NCBI RefSeq assembly: GCF_000467125.1
Contig: NZ_BATJ01000003.1
Coordinates: forward strand, 124,001 to 188,000
DNA from: Vibrio proteolyticus NBRC 13287
Lineage (GTDB): Bacteria; Pseudomonadota; Gammaproteobacteria; Enterobacterales; Vibrionaceae
Direction of reading: 5' to 3'
Length of the DNA: 64,000 nt
The position numbers and the translations under genes are program-made. The notes below the pieces were generated by a model. That model saw only the letters and a program-made list of their open reading frames with translations. It did not search any database and was not told the DNA's origin. Positions 18,385 to 27,970 of the stretch are shown piece by piece; position 1 is the first letter of the stretch, and each line of letters starts with the position of its first letter.

Positions 18385-19129
18385 GGCGACCTTCTGTCTG
18401 TGTTGGTGCTGGCGCGACCTCATCTAAGAGATGTTGCTTCACGTTATCCATACACGTTTGCAGACGTGAGTCACAGCTGGCGTCGGCTTCGGCCTCTTCC
18501 GTGACCAAGTGACAACCGCCGACCGGAAGTTCGTTGTTCGGCACCAGTTTCCAGCTCGCCGGCAAATCCGCATTGATGTGGCTGATGCGTTCCAAATCCT
18601 GAGGGTTCAGGTGTACCGTCACTTTCTCTGTTTTGCCTGGCATGGCTTCCAGCGTTTCATCCACCAGCGACAGGATTTGTTGAGGCATCAGGGTCAGTTC
18701 AGCACGAATCACCTGCTGCGCGACTTTCTGAACCAGTTCACAGATCATATGACGCTGTTGCTGCTCGCGCTCTGCCTGCCAGCGGGACAAGCTCTTAAAC
18801 AGTTCACTGACTGGCTTAGTGGCTTCGACAAACATCTGTTTGCCCGACTGTTCGCCAGACACAAAGCCTTTCTGGAAGCCCTCTTTCTGGCCATCCAGTA
18901 ACCCTTGCTGTTTGCCCTGATCCAATCCCTGACGGAACCCTTCTTCATGTCCCTGCTCCAGCCCTTGCTGAAACCCCTGCTCCAGCTGTTGCTGAATGTC
19001 GTGCTGGTTGTCTTGCTGCCAGCCCAGCTCATCGTCAAACTCGTCTGCCACCACTGGCTGAGCCAAAGGCGGAAAACGGTGCAGCCGGTAGCCAGAAGGC
19101 GGCAGATTCAATACTTTATTGGTTGGCAT
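18377..19129 (-). CDS. fliH: Lateral flagellar FliH (FliI regulator)
   Basis: A 250-aa FliH. Residues about 40-95 are a glycine/glutamine-rich helix with repeated QG-x-x-x-G spacing (QGFQQGLEQGHEEGFRQG), the GxxxG repeats typical of FliH. The C-terminal half (LVQKVAQQVIRAEL… VHLNPQDLE) is the V-ATPase subunit E-like domain that binds FliI. It keeps FliI inactive until docking at the export gate. It follows fliG by 3 bases. Confidence 0.92.
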   Translation of the reverse strand: MPTNKVLNLPPSGYRLHRFPPLAQPVVADEFDDELGWQQDNQHDIQQQLEQGFQQGLEQGHEEGFRQGLDQGKQQGLLDGQKEGFQKGFVSGEQSGKQMFVEATKPVSELFKSLSRWQAEREQQQRHMICELVQKVAQQVIRAELTLMPQQILSLVDETLEAMPGKTEKVTVHLNPQDLERISHINADLPASWKLVPNNELPVGGCHLVTEEAEADASCDSRLQTCMDNVKQHLLDEVAPAPTQTEGRHE

Positions 19130-19132
19130 GGC

Positions 19133-20152
19133 TTACTCCACCGTCGGCTCTTCATACAACAACAACTCAATTTCGCCGCCGTCGTCCATCGTACGAACGA
19201 TCTGCATGATCTCCTGACGGGCCGATTCGACTTTACTGAGAGGCACAGCACCACGCGACTGCATGTTTTCTTCCAGTGCGCTCGCCATACGTTGCGGCAT
19301 GGAGCGTTTGATCGCCTGTTGCAGCGTGATATCAGCGCCTTTTAATGCCAATGCCCACAGATCCAGCGGGACCTGTTGTACCAACAGATCCATGGTTTCT
19401 TCGCGTTGACGACCCAATACCATAAACTCAAACATGTTCTGTTCAATTTCACTCACCACATCTTCATCATGCAGCTTGAGCATTTCCATCAGACCAGCCC
19501 GGTCGCCTTCGAAACGGTTGATGATGTCCGCCGCCTGCTTCACGCCCGATAACGGGGCGCTCTGGTTGGCGGAAACTTTCTCAATACAACGCTCGATCAG
19601 CTCACTGAGGTCTTTGGCAACCTGATGATCCACATCCTGCAGGCGCGCGATACGGAACAACAGTTCATCGTGATAGTCCTCTGGCAGGAACTTAAGCACT
19701 TCTGACGAGCTTTCCGGCGGCAGATAGGCCAGGAAAATGGCTTGCATCTGCGGGTGTTCATTAGTAATAAAACGCGCCAGTGTTTCCGATTCCACCCACT
19801 GCAAACGCTGCATATTGTTACGAATCTCATCGCCATACAGGTTGTTCAGCAAGCCTTTGGCCAAATCGTTGCCAAGCGCTTTGCGTAAAGTATTCGACAG
19901 ATACTCTTTCGACGCGCCGCGAATACCACTGTGCTGGCGGAAATCTTCAAAGAAATTCTGAATCACGTTGCGGGCGCTGTCGCTTTTAATACCGCTCAGT
20001 TTTGCCATCGCTTTGGTCACCCGCTGGGTTTCATCGCGGGAGAAATGACGCAGCACTTTAGCCGCTGCGTCCTCACCCATACCCAGCAACACCAACGCGG
20101 TTTGCTCAACGTAACTAAGCGTCTGCTTTCGAGTGAATTTTGCTGTGCTCAT
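19133..20152 (-). CDS. fliG: Lateral flagellar motor switch protein FliG
   Basis: A 339-aa rotor protein. The middle-domain EHPQ motif is present (TNEHPQMQAIF), and the C-terminal torque helix (KGADITLQQAIKRSMPQRMASALEENM) keeps alternating charges, with Glu-Glu in place of the usual Asp-Asp pair. It connects FliF to FliM/FliN and meets the MotA_L stators. Its start lies inside the fliF end, 38 bases of overlap. Confidence 0.95.
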   Translation of the reverse strand: MSTAKFTRKQTLSYVEQTALVLLGMGEDAAAKVLRHFSRDETQRVTKAMAKLSGIKSDSARNVIQNFFEDFRQHSGIRGASKEYLSNTLRKALGNDLAKGLLNNLYGDEIRNNMQRLQWVESETLARFITNEHPQMQAIFLAYLPPESSSEVLKFLPEDYHDELLFRIARLQDVDHQVAKDLSELIERCIEKVSANQSAPLSGVKQAADIINRFEGDRAGLMEMLKLHDEDVVSEIEQNMFEFMVLGRQREETMDLLVQQVPLDLWALALKGADITLQQAIKRSMPQRMASALEENMQSRGAVPLSKVESARQEIMQIVRTMDDGGEIELLLYEEPTVE

Positions 20153-21863
20153 TGATGTTTACCCATTGTTTCAATACTTCGGCTACGCGCTCAGGCTCTT
20201 CGTTAGAGATAAGCTGCAGATGTTTAAGTTGGATTTCCAGCGGCGAGCCCGGAGGCGGCAGCATATCGCTGGTGCTGTCGAGGCCTGAAGAGAACTCAAT
20301 GCCCTGTTCAGACAGACGACGGTTAAGCGCTTCTTCATGCTCGCGCTCTTCGCGTGTTTGCAGGTTCTCGTAGACCGGTTCTTCCTGCGGCGGCTCGGCA
20401 AATTCCAGCTCCTGAGTCATACGATCTGCGCCAGTCAGGTGCATGATCAACGGACGCAGAACAAAGAAAATCATCGCCAGACCCAGCATGCCACCAATCA
20501 CGTAACGCAATGGTTGCTGAACGGTCGGATCCTGCCACCATGGAATGGATGGCGCTGCATCGATTTCAATCGGCGTAAAGTTAAAGCTCATCAGGCTAAA
20601 GCTGTCACCGCGGGTGGCTTCAATGCCTACCGCATCGCGCAGCATCTGCGAGATCTGCTCTTTGTCACCATCACTCCACGCGCTGCCATCCGGGGACGCG
20701 GCTGAGTTCAGCAACACAGAAACACTGAGATTTTTCACCTGACCCTGTTGATACTGAGTACGGCGTACACTGCTGCCGACAGCGTATTGACGATTGACTT
20801 CCGAACGTGCGTTGGTGTTCTGGCTGTCCTGAGTCGGCACTTCCCCGGTGACGGCCGGTTGGTTGCTCAGCGTGCCCGGAACCCCAAGAGCAATGTTATC
20901 AATCGAGTTGTTCTGGATAGTGTGCTCGTTACGTACCACCGGTGCGTTGTCGAGGATTTCCTGCGTCTCTTCAATTTGGCTGAAATCCATATCGGCCGCG
21001 ACCTGGACACGGAAGTTACTCGGACCGACGATCGGCGTCAGCATGTCGGCGGCGCGCTGGATGATCTGCTTTTCAACGTTCTTCTGATATTCCAGATATT
21101 TCGCGTTCACTTTGCCCGCTTCTGCCGATCCCACATCGGCGCTCAACAGACGGCCATATTGGTCAATGACCGAGACAAACTCGGGTTTCATGCCCGTGAC
21201 ACTGCCCACCACCAGATTGATGATCGCCTCAACCTGACCGGTTTTCAGATCTTCACCAGGCTTAAGTTCCAGCATCACCGAGGCTGACGGATTTTCACTG
21301 TTCTGGCGCACAAACAGGGTCTGACGAGGAATCGCCAGGTGCACACGTGCGTTCGTCACAGCATTGAGTGAGATGATAGTGCGGACTAACTCACCTTCCA
21401 GACCATGACGATAACGGGCCGTCTCCATAAACTGGCTGGTGCCCAGAGAACTGTCTTCTTTCAGAGAATCCAGGCCCGTTGGCAATTGTGCTTTTACGCC
21501 TTTGGCCGCCAGCAACATGCGGATACGTGCGACTTCGCCTTCCGGCACCAGCACCTGACCGTTCTGCTCTTGCAGGCGGTAGCTGATCCCTTCGCTTTCC
21601 AGTACCGAGACAATCTCACCGGTATCAAAACGTTCCTGCTGGCTGTACAGCGGACGGAAGCTCTGAGTCGAACTCCACAGCGCGACCACGATGATTGCTG
21701 CGACAATCGCCGCCAGAACGGCCGACAACACCAGGTTGCGCTGGCTGCTCGACCAAAGCTGTTTCACTTTTGTGGTGAACTCATCCATGCCTTTCGGTGC
21801 GGACATACTGCCCGCGCCCGGATTCATAGAGGCTCCTGCTACATGAGTTGAAATGTCTGACAT
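20115..21863 (-). CDS. fliF: Lateral flagellar MS-ring protein FliF
   Basis: A 582-aa MS-ring protein. Membrane segment 1 lies at about 42-65 (VLSAVLAAIVAAIIVVALW), the YscJ/FliF ring-building region follows (SLNAVTNARVHLAIPRQTLF is characteristic), and segment 2 lies near 455-475 (VIGGMLGLAMIFFVLRPLI). The cytoplasmic tail ends with the FliG-binding helix (AEVLKQWVNIN). It is the first structure assembled in the inner membrane. Confidence 0.96.
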   Translation of the reverse strand: MSDISTHVAGASMNPGAGSMSAPKGMDEFTTKVKQLWSSSQRNLVLSAVLAAIVAAIIVVALWSSTQSFRPLYSQQERFDTGEIVSVLESEGISYRLQEQNGQVLVPEGEVARIRMLLAAKGVKAQLPTGLDSLKEDSSLGTSQFMETARYRHGLEGELVRTIISLNAVTNARVHLAIPRQTLFVRQNSENPSASVMLELKPGEDLKTGQVEAIINLVVGSVTGMKPEFVSVIDQYGRLLSADVGSAEAGKVNAKYLEYQKNVEKQIIQRAADMLTPIVGPSNFRVQVAADMDFSQIEETQEILDNAPVVRNEHTIQNNSIDNIALGVPGTLSNQPAVTGEVPTQDSQNTNARSEVNRQYAVGSSVRRTQYQQGQVKNLSVSVLLNSAASPDGSAWSDGDKEQISQMLRDAVGIEATRGDSFSLMSFNFTPIEIDAAPSIPWWQDPTVQQPLRYVIGGMLGLAMIFFVLRPLIMHLTGADRMTQELEFAEPPQEEPVYENLQTREEREHEEALNRRLSEQGIEFSSGLDSTSDMLPPPGSPLEIQLKHLQLISNEEPERVAEVLKQWVNINEHSKIHSKADA

Positions 21864-21866
21864 GAT

Positions 21867-22223
21867 TTACACCGGCATCTTCATGATGTCTTCAATAGAC
21901 GAGACCACTTTGTTGCGCACCTGCATCAAAGCATCGAACGAAAGACTGGCTTTCTGACTGGCGACCATCGCACCGACCAGATCGTCGCTGGCACCGGTTT
22001 CTACCGCCGTCATTTTCTGACTGGCGAAAGACTGATGCTGATTCACCACATCCAATACACTGGTCATCGCCTGTGAGAAAGACAGAGGTGCGTTGACCGT
22101 TTTCATATCGAGAGGATTCGCGCTGATCACAAAATCAGGCTGAACCTGGTTGGTCATCATGTCCATCTTGGCCAGCATCAGCTGCTCGGCCGATACCGCT
22201 TGGTTAATTGGTTGACTTGCCAT
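21867..22223 (-). CDS. fliE: Lateral flagellar MS ring-rod junction protein FliE
   Basis: A 118-aa FliE. The conserved C-terminus (KASLSFDALMQVRNKVVSSIEDIMKMPV) ends in the family's typical (E/D)IM-x-MPV. It joins the MS ring to the proximal rod. It follows lafK by 15 bases and begins the structural part of the operon; AAGGAGAAAAAG precedes the ATG. Confidence 0.93.
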   Translation of the reverse strand: MASQPINQAVSAEQLMLAKMDMMTNQVQPDFVISANPLDMKTVNAPLSFSQAMTSVLDVVNQHQSFASQKMTAVETGASDDLVGAMVASQKASLSFDALMQVRNKVVSSIEDIMKMPV

Positions 22224-22238
22224 AATACTTTTTCTCCT

Positions 22239-23573
22239 TTAGGCAGCCGAGCCCAGCTCCGACTGTAAATCAATACCTTGTTCGCGCATCGCCGCCAGCT
22301 TGTATCTCAGCGCGCGGGTTGATACACCAAGGGCATTCGCGGTCTGAGTCCGGTTGCCACCGAACTGACGCAGTTTGTCTAAAATGTACTGGAATTCCGC
22401 CTGCTTCTTCGCTTCGATATGACCGAACGCTTCCGAAGGCATCGCCGCAGGCGTGGACGCGGTCACTTCCACCGGCAGCATCAGATCCTGAGCTGTGATG
22501 TAATCACCATGACGCATCACCAGCGCACGTTGAATAACGTTTTCCAGTTCTCGGATATTGCCCGGCCAGTGGTACTGACTGAGCGCCGATTTGGCATCAT
22601 CGGACAGGTGGCATTTGCTGCTGTCCTGATATTTGTTGATGAAGAACTGGCTGATCGGCAGGATGTCTTCCCGTCGCTCGCGCAGCGGCGGCCAGTGCAG
22701 CGGCAAAACATCAAGACGGTAATAAAGATCTTCGCGGAACGTGCCCTTTTGCACTTCCTCGCGCAGATCTTTGTTGGTCGCTGCAATCACGCGGATATCC
22801 AGTTGGATCGCTTTGTGGCTGCCGACCCGCTCCACTTCACGCTCTTGAAGCACCCGCAGCAATTTGGCCTGAACCGCTGGTGACATCTCACCGATTTCAT
22901 CCAACAGAATGGTGCCGCCATTGGCCTCTTCGAATTTACCGCTCTGTGAGCCAGTCGCCCCCGTGAACGCGCCTTTTACGTGGCCAAACAGCACCGCTTC
23001 CAGCATCGACTCCGGAATCGCGGCGCAGTTAACAGCAATAAAAGGGCCTTCTGCACGAGGTGAATGCTCGTGGACATAACGAGCCAGCACTTCTTTTCCG
23101 GTACCGGACTCCCCGGTGATCAGCACACTGGCACTGGTACACGCCGCGCGATGAGCCAGTTGCAATACCTGTTTGCTACGCCAACTTTCAGCAACGATAT
23201 TGGCCATTGGGCGACCCAGTGCTTCCACCCGACGCAACAAATTAAGTAACTGATTGGACTCAAACGGACGCAATAGATAATCCGTCGCACCCGCTTTCAT
23301 CGTTTCAGCAGCCAGAATGCCCTGCTCCTGATCCACAATCGCAATGGCAACACCGGCGTTGCGCTGTTTCTGATGGCAAGCCACCCATTCACGTACACAC
23401 ATGTCCGGCAAACTGGAGCTGACCAGAGTAATGGTCGCAGAAACATCGATCAGCGCACTGCGTCCGGTACGGGCATGAGTCACACGGTAGCCCGCGTCTT
23501 CCAAGACCTGGATAACCGGCTGAGCGTAATGATCGTTAGGCTCAACCAGCAAAATTTCTGTTTTCAACATCAT
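22239..23573 (-). CDS. lafK: LafK, sigma-54-dependent lateral flagellar master regulator
   Basis: A 444-aa bacterial enhancer-binding protein. The N-terminal receiver-like domain (1-120) lacks the phospho-acceptor Asp: the beta-3 end reads [10 protein letters not shown]. The AAA+ domain has Walker A GESGTGKE, the sigma-54 contact loop GAFTGA, Walker [13 protein letters not shown] and the arginine finger region [12 protein letters not shown]. The C-terminal helix-turn-helix ([20 protein letters not shown]) binds DNA. LafK is known in V. parahaemolyticus to switch on lateral middle genes with sigma-54; the promoters before fliD and flgB fit this. Its start overlaps the motY stop. Confidence 0.93.
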   Translation of the reverse strand: MMLKTEILLVEPNDHYAQPVIQVLEDAGYRVTHARTGRSALIDVSATITLVSSSLPDMCVREWVACHQKQRNAGVAIAIVDQEQGILAAETMKAGATDYLLRPFESNQLLNLLRRVEALGRPMANIVAESWRSKQVLQLAHRAACTSASVLITGESGTGKEVLARYVHEHSPRAEGPFIAVNCAAIPESMLEAVLFGHVKGAFTGATGSQSGKFEEANGGTILLDEIGEMSPAVQAKLLRVLQEREVERVGSHKAIQLDIRVIAATNKDLREEVQKGTFREDLYYRLDVLPLHWPPLRERREDILPISQFFINKYQDSSKCHLSDDAKSALSQYHWPGNIRELENVIQRALVMRHGDYITAQDLMLPVEVTASTPAAMPSEAFGHIEAKKQAEFQYILDKLRQFGGNRTQTANALGVSTRALRYKLAAMREQGIDLQSELGSAA

Positions 23574-24565
23574 TGAACCTTAACTGTTTCAGTGGAAGCG
23601 GCAGGTACCACACTCTCATTGTCACGAACCAGACGCAGCGTTACCCGACGGTTTTTCGCGCGTCCCTGTTCGGTCTTATTGGTCGCCAGCGGGTAGCGGG
23701 CGCCGTGAGCACGCACTTCCAACATCTCCGGTTTCACGCCCAGCGTTTTCAGCTCTGCGGCCACAAGTTCGGCACGCTGACGAGAAATATCCAGATTAGA
23801 AACAGTTGAGCCGACGCTATCGGTGTAGCCATCGATCAGGATGCGGGTTACGCGCTTATCCGCTTTAAGGTAGCTAGTCAGTGCTTTAAGGCGACGGGTT
23901 TGCGCCGTGGATAAATTGCGCTGACCAAAGGCGAATGACAAAACCACATCCCGAGCTTCGGAATAAGACATGGCGGGCAGATTATCGCGGCAACGGGTAA
24001 AGCGACTGATGGCATCAGCAGCCTGCATCGTTGGAATAATCAGTGCCTGAGAGGCGGAAGTTTTATTTCCGCTCAGAGAAAGTTTGATCCAATGACCGGT
24101 TTGCATTGCGAGCAATAATTCATCAATGCCCTGAAGAAACCGCGCGGATTGTTTTTCATCCAGTTTTGCGCTGGACAAAGGCACGCTGGAGGAATAAACC
24201 GCCCAAGGCGGTGCCTGGTAATATAACTCACCTGAAACAAATTTCTTATTAATATTGCTCAGATCAATTTGAAAAAATAATTTATTATTGGGCAGTGCGC
24301 GGAAATAAAACTTCCCTTCCGCTACTTCCGTATGTGTCAGTTTGCATTCAAACTGGTTTCCATTATATATCCACTTCGACAAGTCCATCGGGACTTTTAT
24401 GTCTTGCTCGGCATAGACAGGGAAAGAAAGGGCAAAGAGCCCTATGCAAGATAAGCCTGAATATATTAAAGCCCTCGAGTGACAGAAATATTTCTTACTT
24501 TCCTCTGACTTTTGGTTTTTATAGAAATATGCCAGCGAAAATAAATTTTTGGCATACATAATCAT
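23570..24565 (-). CDS. motY: Lateral flagellar stator/T-ring protein MotY
   Basis: A 331-aa periplasmic protein. The C-terminal OmpA-like peptidoglycan-binding domain (about 195-315) includes IDGYTDSVGSTVSNLDISRQRA and GRAKNRRVTLRLV. The N-terminal domain (PMDLSKWIYNGNQFECKLTH) is the MotY-specific one. A signal peptide-like stretch (YSGLSCIGLFALSFPVYAEQ) begins only near residue 35, giving an unusually long leader; no other start codon precedes it. MotY anchors proton-driven stators. First gene of motY-lafK-fliEFGHIJ. Confidence 0.9.
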   Translation of the reverse strand: MIMYAKNLFSLAYFYKNQKSEESKKYFCHSRALIYSGLSCIGLFALSFPVYAEQDIKVPMDLSKWIYNGNQFECKLTHTEVAEGKFYFRALPNNKLFFQIDLSNINKKFVSGELYYQAPPWAVYSSSVPLSSAKLDEKQSARFLQGIDELLLAMQTGHWIKLSLSGNKTSASQALIIPTMQAADAISRFTRCRDNLPAMSYSEARDVVLSFAFGQRNLSTAQTRRLKALTSYLKADKRVTRILIDGYTDSVGSTVSNLDISRQRAELVAAELKTLGVKPEMLEVRAHGARYPLATNKTEQGRAKNRRVTLRLVRDNESVVPAASTETVKVQ

Positions 24566-24957
24566 ATTGTAATCCTAATCTGACATGGCAACCCAGCGCA
24601 CAGAACCTTAGAGCAAGGCGGTTCTACAACCTTGTACTCTGGGTAAAAGTTAATAAATCAAAACAAAGATTTAGCTAAAAAACGCTCAATCGGTCCTTTA
24701 AGAACCTGTTTTGGAACAATGAGTTATCTATCATCAACTCGTTTGTTCATTTTTTATTCTGACGAATTATTATTATTTGTTATGAAAGCTAACTCCTTTC
24801 GATATTTATTTGAAGACCAATTCTTGAAGTTCAAATCAACATGTGAACTAAAGTCACAAACTTAAAATTAGAAACTAAAAAACAATAAAAAAGTCTGTGT
24901 AGACTAGCCGCATTAAAACGAAATAGTTCGTAATTGTTAAGAAACGGTAAAATACAC
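24566..24957. promoter_or_regulatory. Divergent motY/fliM promoter region
   Basis: A 392-bp AT-rich gap that must hold the promoters of both flagellar operons. An imperfect hairpin (AGAG-CAAGG…CCTTG-ACTCT) spans 24610-24640. For fliM, a GCCG with an A-rich block upstream (24888-24917, GCCGCATTAA) faintly resembles a sigma-28 site. No TGGCAC-N5-TTGC sigma-54 site and no copy of the fliD/flgB dyad was found, so this early region may respond to other signals. Confidence 0.45.
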
Positions 24958-25776
24958 ATGGAACCACAGATCCATAAATCTATTTCTGAGCCAAAACCAC
25001 TTAGCGTTGAGTTGCTCGGAAAACCGATTCATATTGTCAGAGATAAACTAGAAAACATTATTCAGGACTCCAGTCACTGTTTAGTGAACGAGTTACAACA
25101 CTGGCTAAATACGAATCAAGTCGAAGTCGTTTTTAATCAGGTGAGCTTACACACTCTCGCTCCGCTAGAGATGGATAAGTCACTGACGTCGGTATGTCGG
25201 CACCAACAAGGCGGTCTCGTGTACGTCTATTGCGACACTCCGCTGCTGATTAAACTGGCTGATCGCTTTTACAACGCTGACCTTGAGCGCAGCAAAGGCA
25301 CACTGACCAGCAGTGACCTGCGCCTGCAAGAACGCATGACTCGTCACATCATTGACTGGATTGCTCCTGGCGATATGTGGCGTAACAGCGATTTCGAGCT
25401 CAGCTACGGGATTGGCCTGAAAACCACACTGGATATTCATTTTGGTGAACACAGCGGCACGCTGACGATGGTTTTTGACAGCCAGTTAATTCAGACCCTG
25501 ATTGACCAGCTCGATCTGCATCAACAGGACGATCTGCACGATCCGTTCTGTCACGCACTGGAGTCGGCACCGGTAAAACTGAATGTTCTGCTGAGCAAGA
25601 AAACCCTGCCACTCAGTGATGTGTTGAATCTGGCTCCCAACGACATTATGCCAATTGAGCTGCTGAGCACGGTGCCAGTCAGCATTGGCAATGAACGCCT
25701 GTTTACCGGCCGCGTGGCCGAACAGGAAGGACAACTTGTATTAATTTTGAACGACGATAAGGAATCGCTACGATGA
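24958..25776 (+). CDS. fliM: Lateral flagellar motor switch protein FliM
   Basis: A 272-aa FliM-like protein, shorter than polar or enteric FliM (about 330). The start at 24958 (MEPQIHKS) follows AAGAAACGG. The middle domain is weakly conserved; the C-terminal SpoA domain (VKLNVLLSKKTLPLSDVLNLAPNDIMPIEL) is clear. The canonical LSQxEIDALL N-terminal CheY-binding peptide is not present, suggesting weak or different chemotactic control. It forms the C ring with FliG and FliN and overlaps fliN by 4 bases. Confidence 0.88.
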   Translation: MEPQIHKSISEPKPLSVELLGKPIHIVRDKLENIIQDSSHCLVNELQHWLNTNQVEVVFNQVSLHTLAPLEMDKSLTSVCRHQQGGLVYVYCDTPLLIKLADRFYNADLERSKGTLTSSDLRLQERMTRHIIDWIAPGDMWRNSDFELSYGIGLKTTLDIHFGEHSGTLTMVFDSQLIQTLIDQLDLHQQDDLHDPFCHALESAPVKLNVLLSKKTLPLSDVLNLAPNDIMPIELLSTVPVSIGNERLFTGRVAEQEGQLVLILNDDKESLR

Positions 25777-26141
25777 GTGAATCACCTGAAAACAACACCT
25801 TTGATGGTGAAGAGCTGAACTTTGATGATTTTCAACTGGAAGACTTCTCCGGCGACGTCGCGACTGAAGCGGCTGAGCGCCCGGAACGCGACCTGAGCTT
25901 TTTCAAAAATATTCCAGTGACGGTCACTCTCGAAGTAGCCAGCAAAGAGATTGCACTGGGCGATTTGATGAAAGCGGGCGAAGGCAGTGTCATTGAACTC
26001 GACAAACTCAACGGTGAGCCGCTGGACGTCAAAGTCAATGGTTCACTGATGGGGCATGCTGAAGTCGTTGTGGTCAATGAAAAATACGGTCTGCGCCTGA
26101 TCGATGTGCTGGATTCAGCACTGACGTCGGTTGGTCAGTAA
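25773..26141 (+). CDS. fliN: Lateral flagellar motor switch protein FliN
   Basis: A 122-aa FliN: acidic N-terminal tail (residues 1-45), then the SpoA domain (IPVTVTLEVASKEIALGDLM… LDVKVNGSLMGHAEVVVVNEKYGLRL). The VNG and G.AEVVVV patterns are diagnostic. It completes the C ring and helps dock FliH. Next is fliP after 12 bases, with no room for fliO. Confidence 0.95.
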   Translation: MSESPENNTFDGEELNFDDFQLEDFSGDVATEAAERPERDLSFFKNIPVTVTLEVASKEIALGDLMKAGEGSVIELDKLNGEPLDVKVNGSLMGHAEVVVVNEKYGLRLIDVLDSALTSVGQ

Positions 26142-26153
26142 GGTTCAATTCAG

Positions 26154-26912
26154 ATGGAAAAACTGCGTTCCCCATGGGCATGGATGCCTGCCCTGCTGTT
26201 GGCGTTGACGCTGGTTGCCATGCCGACGCTGGCAGCCGATAACGGACTGACCATACTCTCCGTCACCGACGGCCAGAGCGAACAGGAATACAGCGTCAAG
26301 TTGCAGATTTTGCTGCTGATGACCGCGCTGAGTTTCCTGCCCGCATTCATTCTCATGGCGACCAGTTTTACCCGGATTATCGTCGTACTGGCGATATTGC
26401 GCCAGGCACTTGGCTTACAACAGAGCCCGCCCAACCGGGTTCTGGTTGGCATTGCACTGACGCTGACGCTGCTGATCATGCGCCCGGTTTGGAGCGACAT
26501 TTATCAAAATGCGTTCCAGCCTTACGACAACGGAGAAATCACGCTGATCCAGGCGTTTTCGGTGGCGGAAAAACCCATTCGCCATTTCATGCTGGCACAA
26601 ACGCAACAGAGTTCACTGGAGCAGATGTTGCGAATTGCCAACGAACCGCTTGATCAGAATGTTGAGGACATCTCGTTTGCGGTGGTACTGCCTGCATTTG
26701 TCATCAGCGAGTTGAAAACCGCATTCCAGATTGGTTTTATGCTCTTCATTCCTTTTCTGATCATTGATCTGGTGGTCGCCAGTGTTCTGATGGCAATGGG
26801 GATGATGATGCTTTCCCCGCTGATCATTTCGCTGCCGTTTAAGTTGGTGATCTTCGTCCTGGTGGACGGTTGGGCCATGACTGTCGGCACTTTAAGCGCC
26901 AGTTTCGGCTAA
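26154..26912 (+). CDS. fliP: Lateral flagellar export gate protein FliP
   Basis: A 252-aa polytopic protein with a cleavable signal peptide ([17 protein letters not shown]), four membrane helices, and the family block [24 protein letters not shown] followed by [16 protein letters not shown]. Five copies form the gate with FliQ and FliR. Cell types with FliO need it for FliP assembly; none is encoded here. Confidence 0.96.
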   Translation: MEKLRSPWAWMPALLLALTLVAMPTLAADNGLTILSVTDGQSEQEYSVKLQILLLMTALSFLPAFILMATSFTRIIVVLAILRQALGLQQSPPNRVLVGIALTLTLLIMRPVWSDIYQNAFQPYDNGEITLIQAFSVAEKPIRHFMLAQTQQSSLEQMLRIANEPLDQNVEDISFAVVLPAFVISELKTAFQIGFMLFIPFLIIDLVVASVLMAMGMMMLSPLIISLPFKLVIFVLVDGWAMTVGTLSASFG

Positions 26913-26924
26913 ACGGAGGACCTC

Positions 26925-27194
26925 ATGACCCCTGAGTTAACCGTAACTCTGTTTTCCAATGCCGTGTGGCTGATCATTACCATGGTTGGCGTCCTGGTGG
27001 TGCCCGGACTGATTGTCGGTCTGGGCATTGCTATCTTCCAGGCTGCCACACAAATCAACGAACAGACACTCAGCTTCTTGCCGCGTCTGATGGTTACCTT
27101 GCTCATGGTGATTTTCGCCGGCCATTGGATGCTGCAAAAAATCATGGACCTGTTCGACTACCTGTTCCATAACATTCCGGGGATGATCGGCTGA
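26925..27194 (+). CDS. fliQ: Lateral flagellar export gate protein FliQ
   Basis: An 89-aa protein with two membrane helices (AVWLIITMVGVLVVPGLIVGL and LMVTLLMVIFAGHWM) joined by the conserved loop QAATQINEQTLSFLPR. GGAGG precedes the ATG. It stacks on FliP/FliR in the export gate and overlaps fliR by one base. Confidence 0.95.
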   Translation: MTPELTVTLFSNAVWLIITMVGVLVVPGLIVGLGIAIFQAATQINEQTLSFLPRLMVTLLMVIFAGHWMLQKIMDLFDYLFHNIPGMIG

Positions 27195-27970
27195 TGGCAC
27201 TGACCTTTGCCGAGCTCTCTGCTTGGTTGGGCCAACTTTGGTGGCCGTTTTTTCGCGTTGGTGCGGTGTTTCTTTCGATGCCATTTTTTGGTGACGCGCT
27301 GATCCCACTTTGGGTTCGTAGCCTGCTCGCCTTATCTCTGGTGGTGATCACCGCGCCGCTGATGCCCGCCATGCCCGCCGTTGACCTGTTTTCAATGACT
27401 TCCCTATACCTGGCCTTTGAACAAGCGGTTTGGGGCCTAATGTTCGGGCTTATCCTGCATATGCTGTTCAGCATTTTCACCACGCTGGGGCAGATTGTTT
27501 CGTTACAGATGGGCCTCGGTATGGCAATGATGAACGACCCGGTCAATGGCATGTCGGTGGCGATTCTTGGCCGGATTTTCCTGATTTTCAGCACGCTGCT
27601 GTTTCTGGCACTGGAGGGGCACCTGCTGGTCATTGATATTCTGATTCAAAGCTTCACCATCTGGCCGGTCGGATCCGGGATCACCATGCTTTCACTGCAA
27701 GGCGTTGTGTCGATCTTCGGCTGGATGTTTGCTTCCTCACTGGCACTGGCCCTGCCGGCGATTGTTTCCATGCTGCTGGCTAACATCAGTTTTGGCGTCA
27801 TGAACCGCGCAGCACCGGCACTCAACGTCTACGCACTCGGCTTTCCGATGACCATGCTGCTCGGCCTCTTTAGTGTGCTGATCTCTGTGTCCGGAGTGCC
27901 GAGCCGGTACACGGCACTGGTGCACGATACACTCAACTATCTGAATACCTTTATGCTGGGGGGCGCATGA
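27194..27970 (+). CDS. fliR: Lateral flagellar export gate protein FliR
   Basis: A 258-aa protein with about six membrane helices, the length of standard FliR. Landmarks are FRVGAVFLSMPFFG at the N-terminus and MNRAAPALNVYALGFPM in the fifth helix region. One copy joins FliP5 and FliQ4 in the gate. Its last codons overlap the flhB start. Confidence 0.95.
   Translation: MALTFAELSAWLGQLWWPFFRVGAVFLSMPFFGDALIPLWVRSLLALSLVVITAPLMPAMPAVDLFSMTSLYLAFEQAVWGLMFGLILHMLFSIFTTLGQIVSLQMGLGMAMMNDPVNGMSVAILGRIFLIFSTLLFLALEGHLLVIDILIQSFTIWPVGSGITMLSLQGVVSIFGWMFASSLALALPAIVSMLLANISFGVMNRAAPALNVYALGFPMTMLLGLFSVLISVSGVPSRYTALVHDTLNYLNTFMLGGA

Noticed and set aside
20748..21287. 179-aa plus-strand ORF
   Set aside because: It is antisense to lateral fliF; its composition (many H, R, Q) is typical of a shadow frame.
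24301..24315. Third LafK-like dyad (GGAAA-N5-CTTCC) inside motY
   Set aside because: It has one mismatch, lacks the following GCTT at the right place, and no sigma-54 promoter was found near it.
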